The notes under the pieces were generated by a model. That model saw only the letters and a program-made list of their open reading frames with translations. It did not search any database and was not told where the DNA came from. Source: Nitrosomonas ureae (GTDB taxonomy: Bacteria; Pseudomonadota; Gammaproteobacteria; Burkholderiales; Nitrosomonadaceae). From it: 64,000 bases of DNA. Location of the stretch: contig NZ_LT907782.1 in assembly GCF_900206265.1 (NCBI RefSeq), positions 1,612,001 through 1,676,000 on the forward strand. The letters run 5' to 3'. This document shows positions 19,579 to 28,967 of this stretch, one piece after another; position 1 is the first letter of the stretch, and each line of letters starts with the position of its first letter. The position numbers and the translations under genes were made by a program.

Positions 19579-21093
19579 GTGCAAAAGAATCCATTATTAA
19601 ATAACGTCAAACCTTACTTGACTATTTTTAGCGCATTGATTATATTGATTATTATCATTGCAGATACATATTTTACCAATGAACTCCCCTCCCATTGGTT
19701 ACCTGTATTATGGTTTTTTTTGCTTTTCGCAATATTAATAGTAGTCATTCAGTTAGCGCATGCTGAGAAAAATACCAGAAACCTTGGTAATCAGCTTAGT
19801 ATTACTAAGGAAAGACTCGGAAATGAGATTAAACATCGGCTTTGGGCCGAAAAAACAGCTTCAGAAAACAAGATAAAATCACAATTTATTGATGAAAATT
19901 TTCCTGTGATGTTGGCCTATTTTAATACTGAACTCCGCTGTCGATACCATAATCGAATTTTCCGCCGATGGTTTGGATTAAATCCTGATCAGATTGATGG
20001 TCATTTTTTAACAGAATTTTCAAATGAAGAATTCTTCTCTGATATTCAGAATAATATTGAAAAAATCTTAACTGGGAAAACAATACACAACGAAAGAGTT
20101 CTCAAGTCTATCAAGGGTTTTCCCTATATTTTCACAGAACAATATCTTCCTCACATTGACAATAAAGGAAAAGCTATCGGCTTCTATACGTTGCACACCC
20201 CGCGCGCGCAAGAAAAAAGTCGCACATCCTCAAAAAACAATAAAGATGAGAATAAAATAAAACTCGAGTTAAAACAACAATCTATTGTTGCTTCAACTGA
20301 TAATGATATAAAGCTTCAACAAAACAATCAACCACCGTCATCAAGGCCAAGCATTACTGCTGCGCGCATTGCTCAAGCAATTGATGGAGAAGAGTTTAAT
20401 CTTTATTGTCAAAGAATAATTCCCATCAAGTCTCCTAATTCATCTTCCTTACATTATGAGATTCTGATTCGAATGCATGAGGAAGAAAATAACTTGATGC
20501 CTCCAGGTTCATTTTTACCTCTCGTCGATCAATTTCAAATGATGCCTAAGCTGGATCGGTGGATCATTAGCCATATTGTTCAATGGATGTCGGCTCACCC
20601 CGGAGCCAATTCGGTATTTCACCTTAATTTGGCCAAAGATACTTTAAAAGACTTAGCCTTCCCCGATTTTATTCAAGATCAATTACGAAAAACCAAAGTC
20701 GCGGGCTCCAATCTTTGCTTCGAAATTGAGGTCTCAGATGCGAAAAATAATATAACAGATATACATATCTTCACACAAAAAATTCATGAACTAGGTTGCT
20801 TGGTTTCACTTTGCAGCTTTAGCGATAATCCTGAATCATTAAATCTACAGAGCAAAATTAAAGTGGACTACTTGAAAATTGATGGTTGCATTGTTTGCAA
20901 CATACTTCGCGACGACGAAGATCTAACCAAGATAAAAACCATCCATCAGCTTGCTCAAAAAGCGAATGTCAAAACGATTGCAGAATTGGTTGAGACTGAT
21001 GATATCATTGCAAAATTACAAGAAATTGGCATTAACTATGCTCAAGGATTCGGTATTGCAAAACCTCATCCTTTTAATGATCTTGACACTTAG
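19579..21093 (+). CDS. membrane PAS-EAL protein with degenerate EAL domain
   Basis: 504 residues. Two N-terminal membrane segments (about 12-32 and 40-60) are followed by a charged helical linker, a PAS-like domain (about 105-210) and an EAL-type domain (about 255-500). The EAL domain is degenerate: the signature ExL reads EILIR, and the catalytic DDFG block is replaced by CSFSDN, so the two Asp that bind metal are lost. DYLKIDG and AELVE remain. Phosphodiesterase activity is therefore unlikely; a c-di-GMP-binding or protein-binding role is more plausible. The start is a GTG with AAGGAAT upstream. Confidence 0.8.
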   Translation: MQKNPLLNNVKPYLTIFSALIILIIIIADTYFTNELPSHWLPVLWFFLLFAILIVVIQLAHAEKNTRNLGNQLSITKERLGNEIKHRLWAEKTASENKIKSQFIDENFPVMLAYFNTELRCRYHNRIFRRWFGLNPDQIDGHFLTEFSNEEFFSDIQNNIEKILTGKTIHNERVLKSIKGFPYIFTEQYLPHIDNKGKAIGFYTLHTPRAQEKSRTSSKNNKDENKIKLELKQQSIVASTDNDIKLQQNNQPPSSRPSITAARIAQAIDGEEFNLYCQRIIPIKSPNSSSLHYEILIRMHEEENNLMPPGSFLPLVDQFQMMPKLDRWIISHIVQWMSAHPGANSVFHLNLAKDTLKDLAFPDFIQDQLRKTKVAGSNLCFEIEVSDAKNNITDIHIFTQKIHELGCLVSLCSFSDNPESLNLQSKIKVDYLKIDGCIVCNILRDDEDLTKIKTIHQLAQKANVKTIAELVETDDIIAKLQEIGINYAQGFGIAKPHPFNDLDT

Positions 21094-21203
21094 TCTCAAA
21101 TCATAAATCGCCATTCAATATATTGGAAAAAGAAGAACAGCTCTTCATGCAGTTGTTCTCCTGATTTCAGCCTACCATTAGTCAATACTTCTTCAATGAA
21201 CAA

Positions 21204-21693
21204 CCCCGCCGCAAGCGGCGGGGTATCAGAAGAGAGCGAGTTGTCTGTCTTCGTATAACTGCTGATAGACATCTCCGTGCTTTTTAACGTAATCTCTTAT
21301 TGTGTCCTCATCGCCATGACGGCCAACTGTACTGACGAAATAACCATCAGTCCAGAATTCCCCGCCCCACAACTGTTTCTTCACATGAGAACATAAGCGA
21401 AATACCTCCCGCGCCGTGATACTCTTGATCAGTGTCACCAGTTTTGTGACACTGTATGCGGGAACCGACTGCACCAGAAAATGCACATGATCCTTATCTG
21501 TACCAATCTCCATGAATTTCAACTGGTAACGCCGTTCGAGATCTAAACAGACATCCCGCAACACCCCGTCCACAGCTTCATCAAATACGGCGCGGCGATA
21601 TTTCGCCGGAAACACCAGATGATAAAGCAGCACTGTTACATTATGGCTCTTATGTATATTCGCTCACGCAAATATATTACGCCCCAAGGGGCG
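21204..21693 (-). mobile_element. IS200/IS605-type insertion element
   Basis: A tyrosine HUH transposase gene lies between two hairpins, as in IS200-type elements that have no terminal inverted repeats. One hairpin is a perfect 9-bp stem with an AA loop at 21204-21223, directly after the tnpA stop. The other is CGCCCC-AA-GGGGCG at 21680-21693, upstream of tnpA. Outer boundaries are uncertain by about 20-30 bp. The element fills the gap between the EAL gene and the pntB stop at 21718. Confidence 0.8.
21226..21633 (-). pseudogene. tnpA: IS200-type transposase TnpA with shifted N-terminus
   Basis: 135 residues of a Y1 HUH transposase: the HUH motif is DHVHFLV and the catalytic Tyr is likely in TDGYFVSTVG. 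The open frame begins at a GTG (21633), but codons upstream still read IHKSHNVT, the usual N-terminus of the family, back to a stop. A GTGAGCGAATAT start (21667) is in a different frame. Inserting two bases (TA in the TATA run) would join them as VSEYIHKSHN. So this copy probably carries a 2-bp deletion and lacks about 11 N-terminal residues unless the internal GTG is used. Confidence 0.7.
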
Positions 21694-21717
21694 GGAAATA
21701 AATCCCGAAGAGATTCA

Positions 21718-23100
21718 TCACAAGGCTTTGACCATATGCTCAACGACTTTTTTAGCATCCCCGAATATCATCATAGTCTTATCCATATAGAATAAGTCGT
21801 TATCAAGGCCAGCGTAACCTACAGCCATGCTGCGTTTAACCACCATAACGGTACGCGCTTTATGCGCATCCAGTATCGGCATGCCATAAATCGGGCTACC
21901 GGGAACATTCGCCGCCGGATTCACCACATCATTCGCACCCAGTACCAACACAACATCTGTGTTTGAAAAATCGCTGTTGATTTCATCCATTTCCAGGACT
22001 TGTTCATAAGGGATCTCAGCTTCAGCCAGTAACACATTCATATGTCCCGGCATACGCCCCGCTACCGGATGAATCGCAAATCGAACGTTAACGCCTTTTT
22101 CGTGCAATATTTCAGCCAATTCCTTCACAGCATGCTGCGCCCTCGCAACGGCCAAACCATATCCAGGAACAATAATGACGCTGTCAGCATTACCCATTAA
22201 GAAAGCAGCATCTTCCGCACTGCCACTGCGGTATGTCTTCTGTACACCATCATCTGTCGCCGCGGCGCTTCCGCCATCACTGCCAAAACCGCCCAATATA
22301 ACTGATAGAAATGGTCGATTCATGGCCTTACACATGATATACGAGAGAATCGCACCAGAACTGCCTACCAGTGACCCTGCGATGATCAACATTGGATTGC
22401 CCAAAGAAAAACCAATACCTGCAGCAGCCCAGCCCGAATAGGAATTAAGCATGGATATCACCACCGGCATATCAGCGCCGCCAATAGGAATAATAATCAG
22501 GAATCCCAAGATGAAAGCAATTGCGGTCATTGCAATAAACGCGGTCCAGTTCGTCGTTTCGCTAAAGAAAAACCATAGACCAAATCCGATCATGATGATT
22601 GCCAACAGCAAATTAAGCATATGCTGACCGCTGAAAACAATCGGAGTGCCACTCATGCGTCCTGACAATTTCAGGAAGGCGATGACTGAACCAGACCATG
22701 TCATGGCACCAATAAAGGTACCCAAAAACAATTCCAGCTTACTACCCCCAGGAAGAATCTCTGGCAAACCGAATGAAACCGGATTATTAACCGCCGCAAC
22801 CGCAATAAATACTGCTGCCAGACCAACCAGTGAATGCATAAAAGCAACCAGTTCTGGCATTGCTGTCATCTGAACACGTTGCGCTACAATCGCGCCAATG
22901 ATACCTCCCATCGCAATACATCCCAGAATCAAAAGCCAGTTCTGCGTAAGCGTCAAAGTTGTGGCTACTGCAATCGCCATACCCACCATGCCAAACAAAT
23001 TTCCACGACGCGCAGATTCAGGCGAACTTAGGCCTTTTAGTGCAAGTATGAAAAATACTGAAGCAACTAAATATGCAAGTGCTACCATATTTGCTGACAT
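21718..23100 (-). CDS. pntB: NAD(P) transhydrogenase subunit beta
   Basis: 460-residue proton-translocating transhydrogenase beta subunit. The first 260 residues form membrane helices; the C-terminal third is the NADP-binding domain III, with VPGYGLAVARAQH and VLVLGANDVVNPAA. It transfers hydride from NADH to NADP+, driven by the proton gradient. Its ATG overlaps the stop of the preceding pnt gene by one base (TAATG). It is the last gene of a three-gene unit. Confidence 0.97.
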   Translation of the reverse strand: MSANMVALAYLVASVFFILALKGLSSPESARRGNLFGMVGMAIAVATTLTLTQNWLLILGCIAMGGIIGAIVAQRVQMTAMPELVAFMHSLVGLAAVFIAVAAVNNPVSFGLPEILPGGSKLELFLGTFIGAMTWSGSVIAFLKLSGRMSGTPIVFSGQHMLNLLLAIIMIGFGLWFFFSETTNWTAFIAMTAIAFILGFLIIIPIGGADMPVVISMLNSYSGWAAAGIGFSLGNPMLIIAGSLVGSSGAILSYIMCKAMNRPFLSVILGGFGSDGGSAAATDDGVQKTYRSGSAEDAAFLMGNADSVIIVPGYGLAVARAQHAVKELAEILHEKGVNVRFAIHPVAGRMPGHMNVLLAEAEIPYEQVLEMDEINSDFSNTDVVLVLGANDVVNPAANVPGSPIYGMPILDAHKARTVMVVKRSMAVGYAGLDNDLFYMDKTMMIFGDAKKVVEHMVKAL

Positions 23101-23408
23101 TACGCATTTCCTTTTTTATCTTTTTTCTTGAACATCTCCAGCATCCGTTGACTCACCAGAAATCCACCAAAAACATTGATTGCTGCCAGCGTAACCGCAG
23201 CAGCACCTAACCAAACACCCCAGTCAGTCTCAGTCGGTCCTGCAGCCAACATTGCACCGACGAGAATAATACCGGAAATAGCATTAGTCACTGACATCAG
23301 AGGGGTATGCAAAGCCGGTGTAACGTTCCACACAACATGATAACCAACAAAAACTGCCAGCACAAAAACAGTTAGATTGATAATAACCGGATCAATTTCA
23401 CCAATCAT
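23100..23408 (-). CDS. pntAB: NAD(P) transhydrogenase subunit alpha, membrane part (PntAB)
   Basis: 102 residues with three membrane helices, equal to the C-terminal membrane portion of the fused E. coli PntA. The [19 protein letters not shown] segment is diagnostic. Here alpha is split in two genes, as in Rhodospirillum rubrum and many proteobacteria. It follows pntAA by 78 bp and overlaps pntB by one base. Confidence 0.96.
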   Translation of the reverse strand: MIGEIDPVIINLTVFVLAVFVGYHVVWNVTPALHTPLMSVTNAISGIILVGAMLAAGPTETDWGVWLGAAAVTLAAINVFGGFLVSQRMLEMFKKKDKKGNA

Positions 23409-23486
23409 ATTTACTCCTTTAAAATTCGTTAACTGTACTTTCTCAATGCAACAACTAAAAAGTGTTTTTTACTTTATCGCGGGTGA

Positions 23487-24614
23487 TTATGGCTTCCCGA
23501 CAACATCTCCGCCTGCACACAACAATGTTCCCGCGATAATCTCATCTGAGCGATCTATTTTTAGTGCATCATTTTCTTGATCAAGCATCAAGTTAAGGAA
23601 ATTCATTAGATTTCGTGCATATAAAGTACTAGCATCGGCTGCCACCAAACCGGGAAGATTCGCAATACCAATCAGATGTACGCCATGTTTAATCACGTTC
23701 TTATTTAGTTCGGATAATGGGCAGTTACCCCCAGCTTCAACCGCCATGTCCACAATAACCGAACCTTGCTTCATCGCCTGAACGGTACTCTCTTTGATCA
23801 AAACAGGTGCCGGACGCCCTGGAATTAGTGCTGTGGTAATAATAATATCTGCTGAAATCGCACGCTCATGAACTAATTCTCCTTGCCGTCGCTTGTAATC
23901 ATCCGACATTTCAGCCGCATATCCACCTGCTGTCTCAGCCTGAGCTTTTTCTTCATCACTGAGCGGAACTTCTACAAACTTCGCTCCCAAACTCTCCACC
24001 TGCTCCTTAACCGCGGGACGCACATCAAACGCCTCAACCACGGCACCTAGTCTTTTCGCGGTTGCAATAGCCTGCAATCCAGCAACACCCGCACCCAAAA
24101 CCAAAACTCGTGCCGCCTTGACAGTACCCGCTGCCGTCATCAACATTGGAAAAAATTTTTGATAGATATTTGCCGCTACGATCACCGCCTTATAGCCCGC
24201 AATGTTGGCTTGTGATGACAAAACGTCCATATTCTGCGCACGCGAAATACGCGGCAATTTCTCCATTGCAAATGCGGTCAATCCATGCTGTGCAAGTGCA
24301 TTCACGCCATCCTCCTGGTGTGGAGACAACAATCCCAACAATACCGCATCCTTGCGCATCATCGCTAACTCATTGGATTCCGGACCACGCACTTTGAGCA
24401 CAATTTGTGATTGCGCATACAATTCAGCCACATCAGTCACTATCATTGCACCCGCCTCTTGATAGGCTGAATCTGGAATACTGGCACCCGCACCGGCACC
24501 TAACTGGACTAAAACCTTATGAACACCCTTGGCAGTATATTTTTTCACGGTCTCCGGTGTAGCGGCTACACGCGTTTCTCCGCTGCGAATCTCTGCCGGT
24601 ATGCCTATATGCAT
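23487..24614 (-). CDS. pntAA: NAD(P) transhydrogenase subunit alpha, soluble part (PntAA)
   Basis: 375-residue domain I protein that binds NAD(H) and is related to alanine dehydrogenase. MHIGIPAEIRSGETRVAATPE at the N-terminus (alanine dehydrogenase/PNT signature) and the Rossmann motif VLVLGAGVAGLQAIATAKRL are visible. First gene of pntAA-pntAB-pntB; the promoter should be in 24615-24921. A transhydrogenase next to an Nfn-like flavoprotein makes an NADPH-supply neighbourhood. Confidence 0.97.
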   Translation of the reverse strand: MHIGIPAEIRSGETRVAATPETVKKYTAKGVHKVLVQLGAGAGASIPDSAYQEAGAMIVTDVAELYAQSQIVLKVRGPESNELAMMRKDAVLLGLLSPHQEDGVNALAQHGLTAFAMEKLPRISRAQNMDVLSSQANIAGYKAVIVAANIYQKFFPMLMTAAGTVKAARVLVLGAGVAGLQAIATAKRLGAVVEAFDVRPAVKEQVESLGAKFVEVPLSDEEKAQAETAGGYAAEMSDDYKRRQGELVHERAISADIIITTALIPGRPAPVLIKESTVQAMKQGSVIVDMAVEAGGNCPLSELNKNVIKHGVHLIGIANLPGLVAADASTLYARNLMNFLNLMLDQENDALKIDRSDEIIAGTLLCAGGDVVGKP

Positions 24615-24921
24615 TGATAATCTCCCTTTTCTTACCTATCTGCTTGCAAATAAGAACTAATATTGAGTTAAAATCTTTTAACGAACTGCGAATTATAAAT
24701 CAATTTGGGCATAATGCATTAAATGGATCAGGAAAAACTTGATATCGCATGATTTTCTGATAACTCACACAATTTTTTTGCAGTCATTAATACTACGTCG
24801 GATTAAACAATCCAGTCTGGATGGATAAATATCCCACTACTATACTTCTATCAAATTTCAATTAAGAATCCTTACGGGATCATCGGGATTAAATAATCAT
24901 CGAGATTCTTTGCTAAGAATC
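24615..24921. other. intergenic region before pntAA with hairpin after the Hpt gene
   Basis: 307 bp without a gene. It must hold the pnt promoter. A 7-bp stem, GATTCTT (24904-24910) with loop TGCT and AAGAATC (24915-24921), lies immediately after the Hpt stop codon. It could end the upstream operon, though the following bases on the minus strand are A/T-mixed rather than a T-run. Confidence 0.45.
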
Positions 24922-25308
24922 TTATTCACTTAATTGACTCAACTCATTTTCTAATTGCTCTGTAATCTGCTTCAACAAGAGTCGAATTTTTACCATCAAT
25001 GATTCAGCATCAAACCAATTGTTATTGGCACTCGCCTTCTCAAGCGCCTCGCAAATATCAGCAAAACTTAATGCGCCGATTGTTCTGGCTGAAGATTTTA
25101 ATTTATGTCCTAAACGACCCAACGCTGGCAAATCTCTTTCCCCTTGCGCCACTTCCATCTCTGATAGCGTGTTATTGGCAACTTCAATAAATTTAAGGCA
25201 AAATTTCTGCACTAGCACAGAATTGTCATGAAACATCTGACGCATTCTTACTATATCAACCGGTAATGACGTATCTGGCAATGATTCTTTTTCTACTTCA
25301 TTAATCAC
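24922..25308 (-). CDS. histidine phosphotransfer (Hpt) protein
   Basis: 128-residue stand-alone Hpt domain. The phospho-acceptor is His68 in LGHKLKSSARTIGA, the standard Hpt motif, with the following ADICEALEKA helix of the four-helix bundle. There is no kinase or output domain. It begins six bases after the stop of the 1182-residue oxidoreductase and is surely in the same transcript. With the REC protein at the front of the operon it could form the last steps of a phosphorelay, but no histidine kinase is present. Confidence 0.9.
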   Translation of the reverse strand: MINEVEKESLPDTSLPVDIVRMRQMFHDNSVLVQKFCLKFIEVANNTLSEMEVAQGERDLPALGRLGHKLKSSARTIGALSFADICEALEKASANNNWFDAESLMVKIRLLLKQITEQLENELSQLSE

Positions 25309-25314
25309 TGAAGT

Positions 25315-28300
25315 TCATACTCCATGCTTTAAACAACGATCGATCCATCGGTTCGTTAATTTTTCTTGAACAGTATTTTGGCGCAGACGCGTATTTAATC
25401 CAGAAAAATCCACTTGATCCAAAGGTTGATCTTGATTGAAGCAAGAAAACACATATGTAATTTTTCCTGTTTCCGGATCCTGATGCGGTTGTAGGCATTG
25501 CGCACAAATTTCCTTCATCATGCACTGCATGGGGGAATTAATCGAACCAATAGCAAAATGATCTGCCTTCAAGTAAGGTTTCAACTGGTTATGACGAGCC
25601 ACACCAACAGCCGCCATCATTCGATCTGAACCAATTGCAATAATGTGATCAGCTTCAGCCAGCGCTATCGGTTGCGCACCTAATTCGCCGCTGGCATATG
25701 CCACCATTGCTTGTACGATATTCCCCACATAGCTTTTATCCTGAGAACGCGTGGCTGTAAAGCCAGGCGACTCATCGCAACACCACACGACGATATCCGC
25801 TGCAGCCTCAATTTCAGCCACTTTATATCGATCAATCAATTTCTTGTAGCCAGCAAAATATAATACTTTCGATCCCGCTGCACGCGCAGCTGCGCCAATA
25901 GAAAATAACACCGCATTGCCTAAACCGCCACCCACCAATACTACAGTCTGATTCTCGGGGATTTCCGTCGGCGTTCCGGTTGGACCCATCAGCACAACCG
26001 GTTCGCCCGGTTTCAACATCGCACACAAATTAGAAGATCCCCCCATCTCCAAAACAATAAGCGAAACCAGCCCGAGCTCGATATCCACCGACGCACCCGT
26101 CAACGCCAAACCTTCCATTGCAAGCCGGGTATCTCCAGTAATTGTTGCCAGTGTTGCATAATTCTGAAAACGGTAAAACTGACCTGGCTGGAAATGCTCC
26201 GCTGCCATCGGAGCATGCACAACAATCTCGATGATATTGGGCGCAAGTCTTTCTACTTTATGAACCGTTGGACGCAACTGAGTGTTAAGACCTGTAAAAA
26301 ATTCCCGACTCGACTGACTCGACTTCGGTTTAACACGCTCCAGCACCCGGTGCACCACCGGATAACCCTGCTTGGCGCTCGACATCGCTTTCACCACATT
26401 ACCTGAATAGGATGGATGCAAATCACCAAAGAAGCTTATAAAACGGCCATCCCGATCATCCCGATAACGGCTGAGCAATACCATCGGTGTCTCAGGTTTG
26501 GGATTTGCGTACTCTGGTTGCACTGGATTTCCTTCCTCATCGCAAGCAGCAAAATATCGGCCATTGAGTTTGAACAGTTTCTCATCTTCCCGTGCCAGCA
26601 CTGTATTAGGTTGAGTACCAGCAGCGACCAGCAATGCATGGGCTGGTAACTCGACGTTGCCTGCATCTTGCCATTGGCCAGTTTCATCCCGTTTTTGCAC
26701 ACCAAATTGAACCGATTGCGTGTGTCCCCACTGATCCACATTAACGCGCTTTGGAGTCATTCCCTCAGCAAACCAGATGCCTTCTTCCAGTGCCTTTTCT
26801 ACTTCCTCATGATTTAATGTATAGGAAGGACTATCGATCAGACGTTTGCGGTAAGCTATTGTCGCACCGCCCCAACCTTGCAGCAAATTGATAATATGCG
26901 GTGCGCGTCCTGCTTTTTTTGCATCCTGACGTTCTGCTCGAATAGCTCGAGCATGATTAAGGAACTCATCAGCAATTTTTTTCTCCTCATCATCCCAAGC
27001 CTCACGGACTGCGTCTTCGCCTTGTATTACTATCAGTATTTCATAGCGCTGCAGAAACTTCTCTACCTGCACCGGGTAATATGCCAATGCCTCGGTTGCG
27101 GTATCGATAGCAGTGAGACCACCACCGATTACCACCACCGGCAATCGTAATTGCATATTCGCAATCGAATCACTTTGCGCAGCACCCGTAAGCTGCAGGG
27201 CCATCAAGAAATCTGATGCGGCACGCACCCCACGCGCCAATCCATTTGGCAAATCCAAAACAGTGGGCCGCCCAGCACCTGCGGCCAGGGCAACATGGTC
27301 AAACCCCATGGCAAAAGCATCATCGGCGGTCAATGTGCCACCAAAACGCACACCTCCAAACAACGCAAATTCTTCTCTGCGCTCCAGCAGCAACCTAATT
27401 AGTTTAAGAAAATTTTTATTCCAACGCACAGTGATACCGTATTCTGCCACCCCCCCAAAACCACCCGGCATACGCTGCTCCAAGCTTTCTTCTAGCGTGC
27501 TAGCCGATCGGATCGCTTGAAATGGCACTCGCCCACCCTGTAAATTTACCCCTGAAATCTCTTCCGGCAGAAACTCAATCTTAAGCCCATCAATACCCAC
27601 CACCGTGTGACCTTCGTTCATTAAATGATGTGCGAGTGTATATCCGGCCGGCCCCATACCGACCACCAACACCTTGCGGCCGGATGGCGCTTTTGGCACT
27701 GGTCTGTGTAAATTCAAAGGATTCCAGCGCGTCAATAAGCTATAAATTTCAAATCCCCATGGCAATGCCAGCACATCTTTCAGCGTTCTCGTTTCGGCTT
27801 GCGGGATATCAACCGGTTCTTGCTTCTGATAAATACAAGATTTCATGCAATCGTTACAAATGCGATGACCGGTTCCGGCACACATCGGATTATCCAACAC
27901 GATCATAGCCAGACTCCCGACTGCGACTCCCTGTGTCTTGAGCTTATGAAATTCGGAAATACGCTCTTCCAGCGGACAACCTGCAAGCAGTGCACCCAGC
28001 TCACTGCGTTTGAAAGCTGGTGGTTCATCCGACGATTTAGATTTCTGCACCAAACCCTTAGAGCATGAATCTTTACCTTGCTCATGACACCAGATACAGT
28101 AATTAGCTTCATCAAGTGCACCCATCAAATCTGTTCCGGTATCGGTCAGCGCAAAACCATTGCGTTCACGCAAGTGACTTAACCGATGCACTGGATATCC
28201 TGCCGATTCATCCGTTTCTAACGACAACAGATGCTGAAAATCTAATTTGGCAGGCGACTTAAACAAAACACCTTGCCGCGTATGTTGCTGTCCAGCAGGC

Positions 28301-28863
28301 GTTCGCAGTGCCCAGGCAGCATAGTGGAGCGCTTTATTCAACCGGGACTCATTCTCCGCTTCCGTATCCATCCAGTGCGTCACGTTGACAGCAAAAACCA
28401 ATTCAGAAAAAGCTTCCCCAAATTCTGCAGCCAGCTCCTTCTCAAGAGTCAATCCATCGATGCCAGCCAATTCTGCATCACTGACTTTTCCCTTTGCACG
28501 ACGCTGAACAAACTGTCGTTTGCAAAAATATAACGGAGCCAGCTCATGATGTTGTACCGCCAGCTGCTGCACTTCATTCTCAATGTTAAACAACCGGGCA
28601 ACGAAATCTTCCAGCCAAGGTGCAATTTCAATCAGCAATGCAGACTCGTCTTTCGGCAACAGATCGTCAGGATGCGCACGCGCCTGCTCTAATTTTTTAT
28701 GTAGTGCCTCATCCCCGGTACGAAGAAAGTCCAGAAATACTTGATCCAATCTAACCAAGCCGTCACGACAATAGAGATCAGCGATTGTGAAACCAAAGTT
28801 AAAATTTGATAAAGTAGTTGTTGCTTCCTGTCGGGTATGAAACGTAGCATCCATTTTTGTCAT
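25315..28863 (-). CDS. large Nfn-like FAD/Fe-S NAD(P)H oxidoreductase fusion
   Basis: 1182 residues, cytosolic. Order: a long N-terminal region (1-245) of unknown fold; a Cys-rich iron-sulfur-like region (about 255-350; CIWCHEQGKDSC, then CNDCMKSC); a GltD-like FAD module with VVGMGPAGYTLA (about 401) and a nucleotide-binding module VVIGGGLTAIDTATEAL (about 579); then a ferredoxin-reductase/PyrK-like half with FYRFQNY (about 894), VVLVGGGLGNAVLFS (about 976) and a C-terminal Cys cluster CMMKEICAQC plus a distal Cys (about 1116-1135). This equals NfnB and NfnA in one chain, or a GltD-PyrK fusion. Electron transfer between NAD(P)H and ferredoxin is likely; bifurcation is unproven. It lies between REC and Hpt genes. 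Confidence 0.8.
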   Translation of the reverse strand: MTKMDATFHTRQEATTTLSNFNFGFTIADLYCRDGLVRLDQVFLDFLRTGDEALHKKLEQARAHPDDLLPKDESALLIEIAPWLEDFVARLFNIENEVQQLAVQHHELAPLYFCKRQFVQRRAKGKVSDAELAGIDGLTLEKELAAEFGEAFSELVFAVNVTHWMDTEAENESRLNKALHYAAWALRTPAGQQHTRQGVLFKSPAKLDFQHLLSLETDESAGYPVHRLSHLRERNGFALTDTGTDLMGALDEANYCIWCHEQGKDSCSKGLVQKSKSSDEPPAFKRSELGALLAGCPLEERISEFHKLKTQGVAVGSLAMIVLDNPMCAGTGHRICNDCMKSCIYQKQEPVDIPQAETRTLKDVLALPWGFEIYSLLTRWNPLNLHRPVPKAPSGRKVLVVGMGPAGYTLAHHLMNEGHTVVGIDGLKIEFLPEEISGVNLQGGRVPFQAIRSASTLEESLEQRMPGGFGGVAEYGITVRWNKNFLKLIRLLLERREEFALFGGVRFGGTLTADDAFAMGFDHVALAAGAGRPTVLDLPNGLARGVRAASDFLMALQLTGAAQSDSIANMQLRLPVVVIGGGLTAIDTATEALAYYPVQVEKFLQRYEILIVIQGEDAVREAWDDEEKKIADEFLNHARAIRAERQDAKKAGRAPHIINLLQGWGGATIAYRKRLIDSPSYTLNHEEVEKALEEGIWFAEGMTPKRVNVDQWGHTQSVQFGVQKRDETGQWQDAGNVELPAHALLVAAGTQPNTVLAREDEKLFKLNGRYFAACDEEGNPVQPEYANPKPETPMVLLSRYRDDRDGRFISFFGDLHPSYSGNVVKAMSSAKQGYPVVHRVLERVKPKSSQSSREFFTGLNTQLRPTVHKVERLAPNIIEIVVHAPMAAEHFQPGQFYRFQNYATLATITGDTRLAMEGLALTGASVDIELGLVSLIVLEMGGSSNLCAMLKPGEPVVLMGPTGTPTEIPENQTVVLVGGGLGNAVLFSIGAAARAAGSKVLYFAGYKKLIDRYKVAEIEAAADIVVWCCDESPGFTATRSQDKSYVGNIVQAMVAYASGELGAQPIALAEADHIIAIGSDRMMAAVGVARHNQLKPYLKADHFAIGSINSPMQCMMKEICAQCLQPHQDPETGKITYVFSCFNQDQPLDQVDFSGLNTRLRQNTVQEKLTNRWIDRCLKHGV

Positions 28864-28967
28864 AATTCCATAAATTTAATAATTATTATTACTAATGGGA
28901 AAATAAGCCATCATGATTTGCGGCAATATTGCCCGCCTAATTTCAAACACCTGAGTTTTATAACCAC

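Noticed and set aside
21204-21223. 9-bp hairpin after the EAL gene as its terminator
   Set aside because: It has no T-run and sits at the expected end of the IS200-type element, so it is better explained as the transposon end, although it may also stop transcription.
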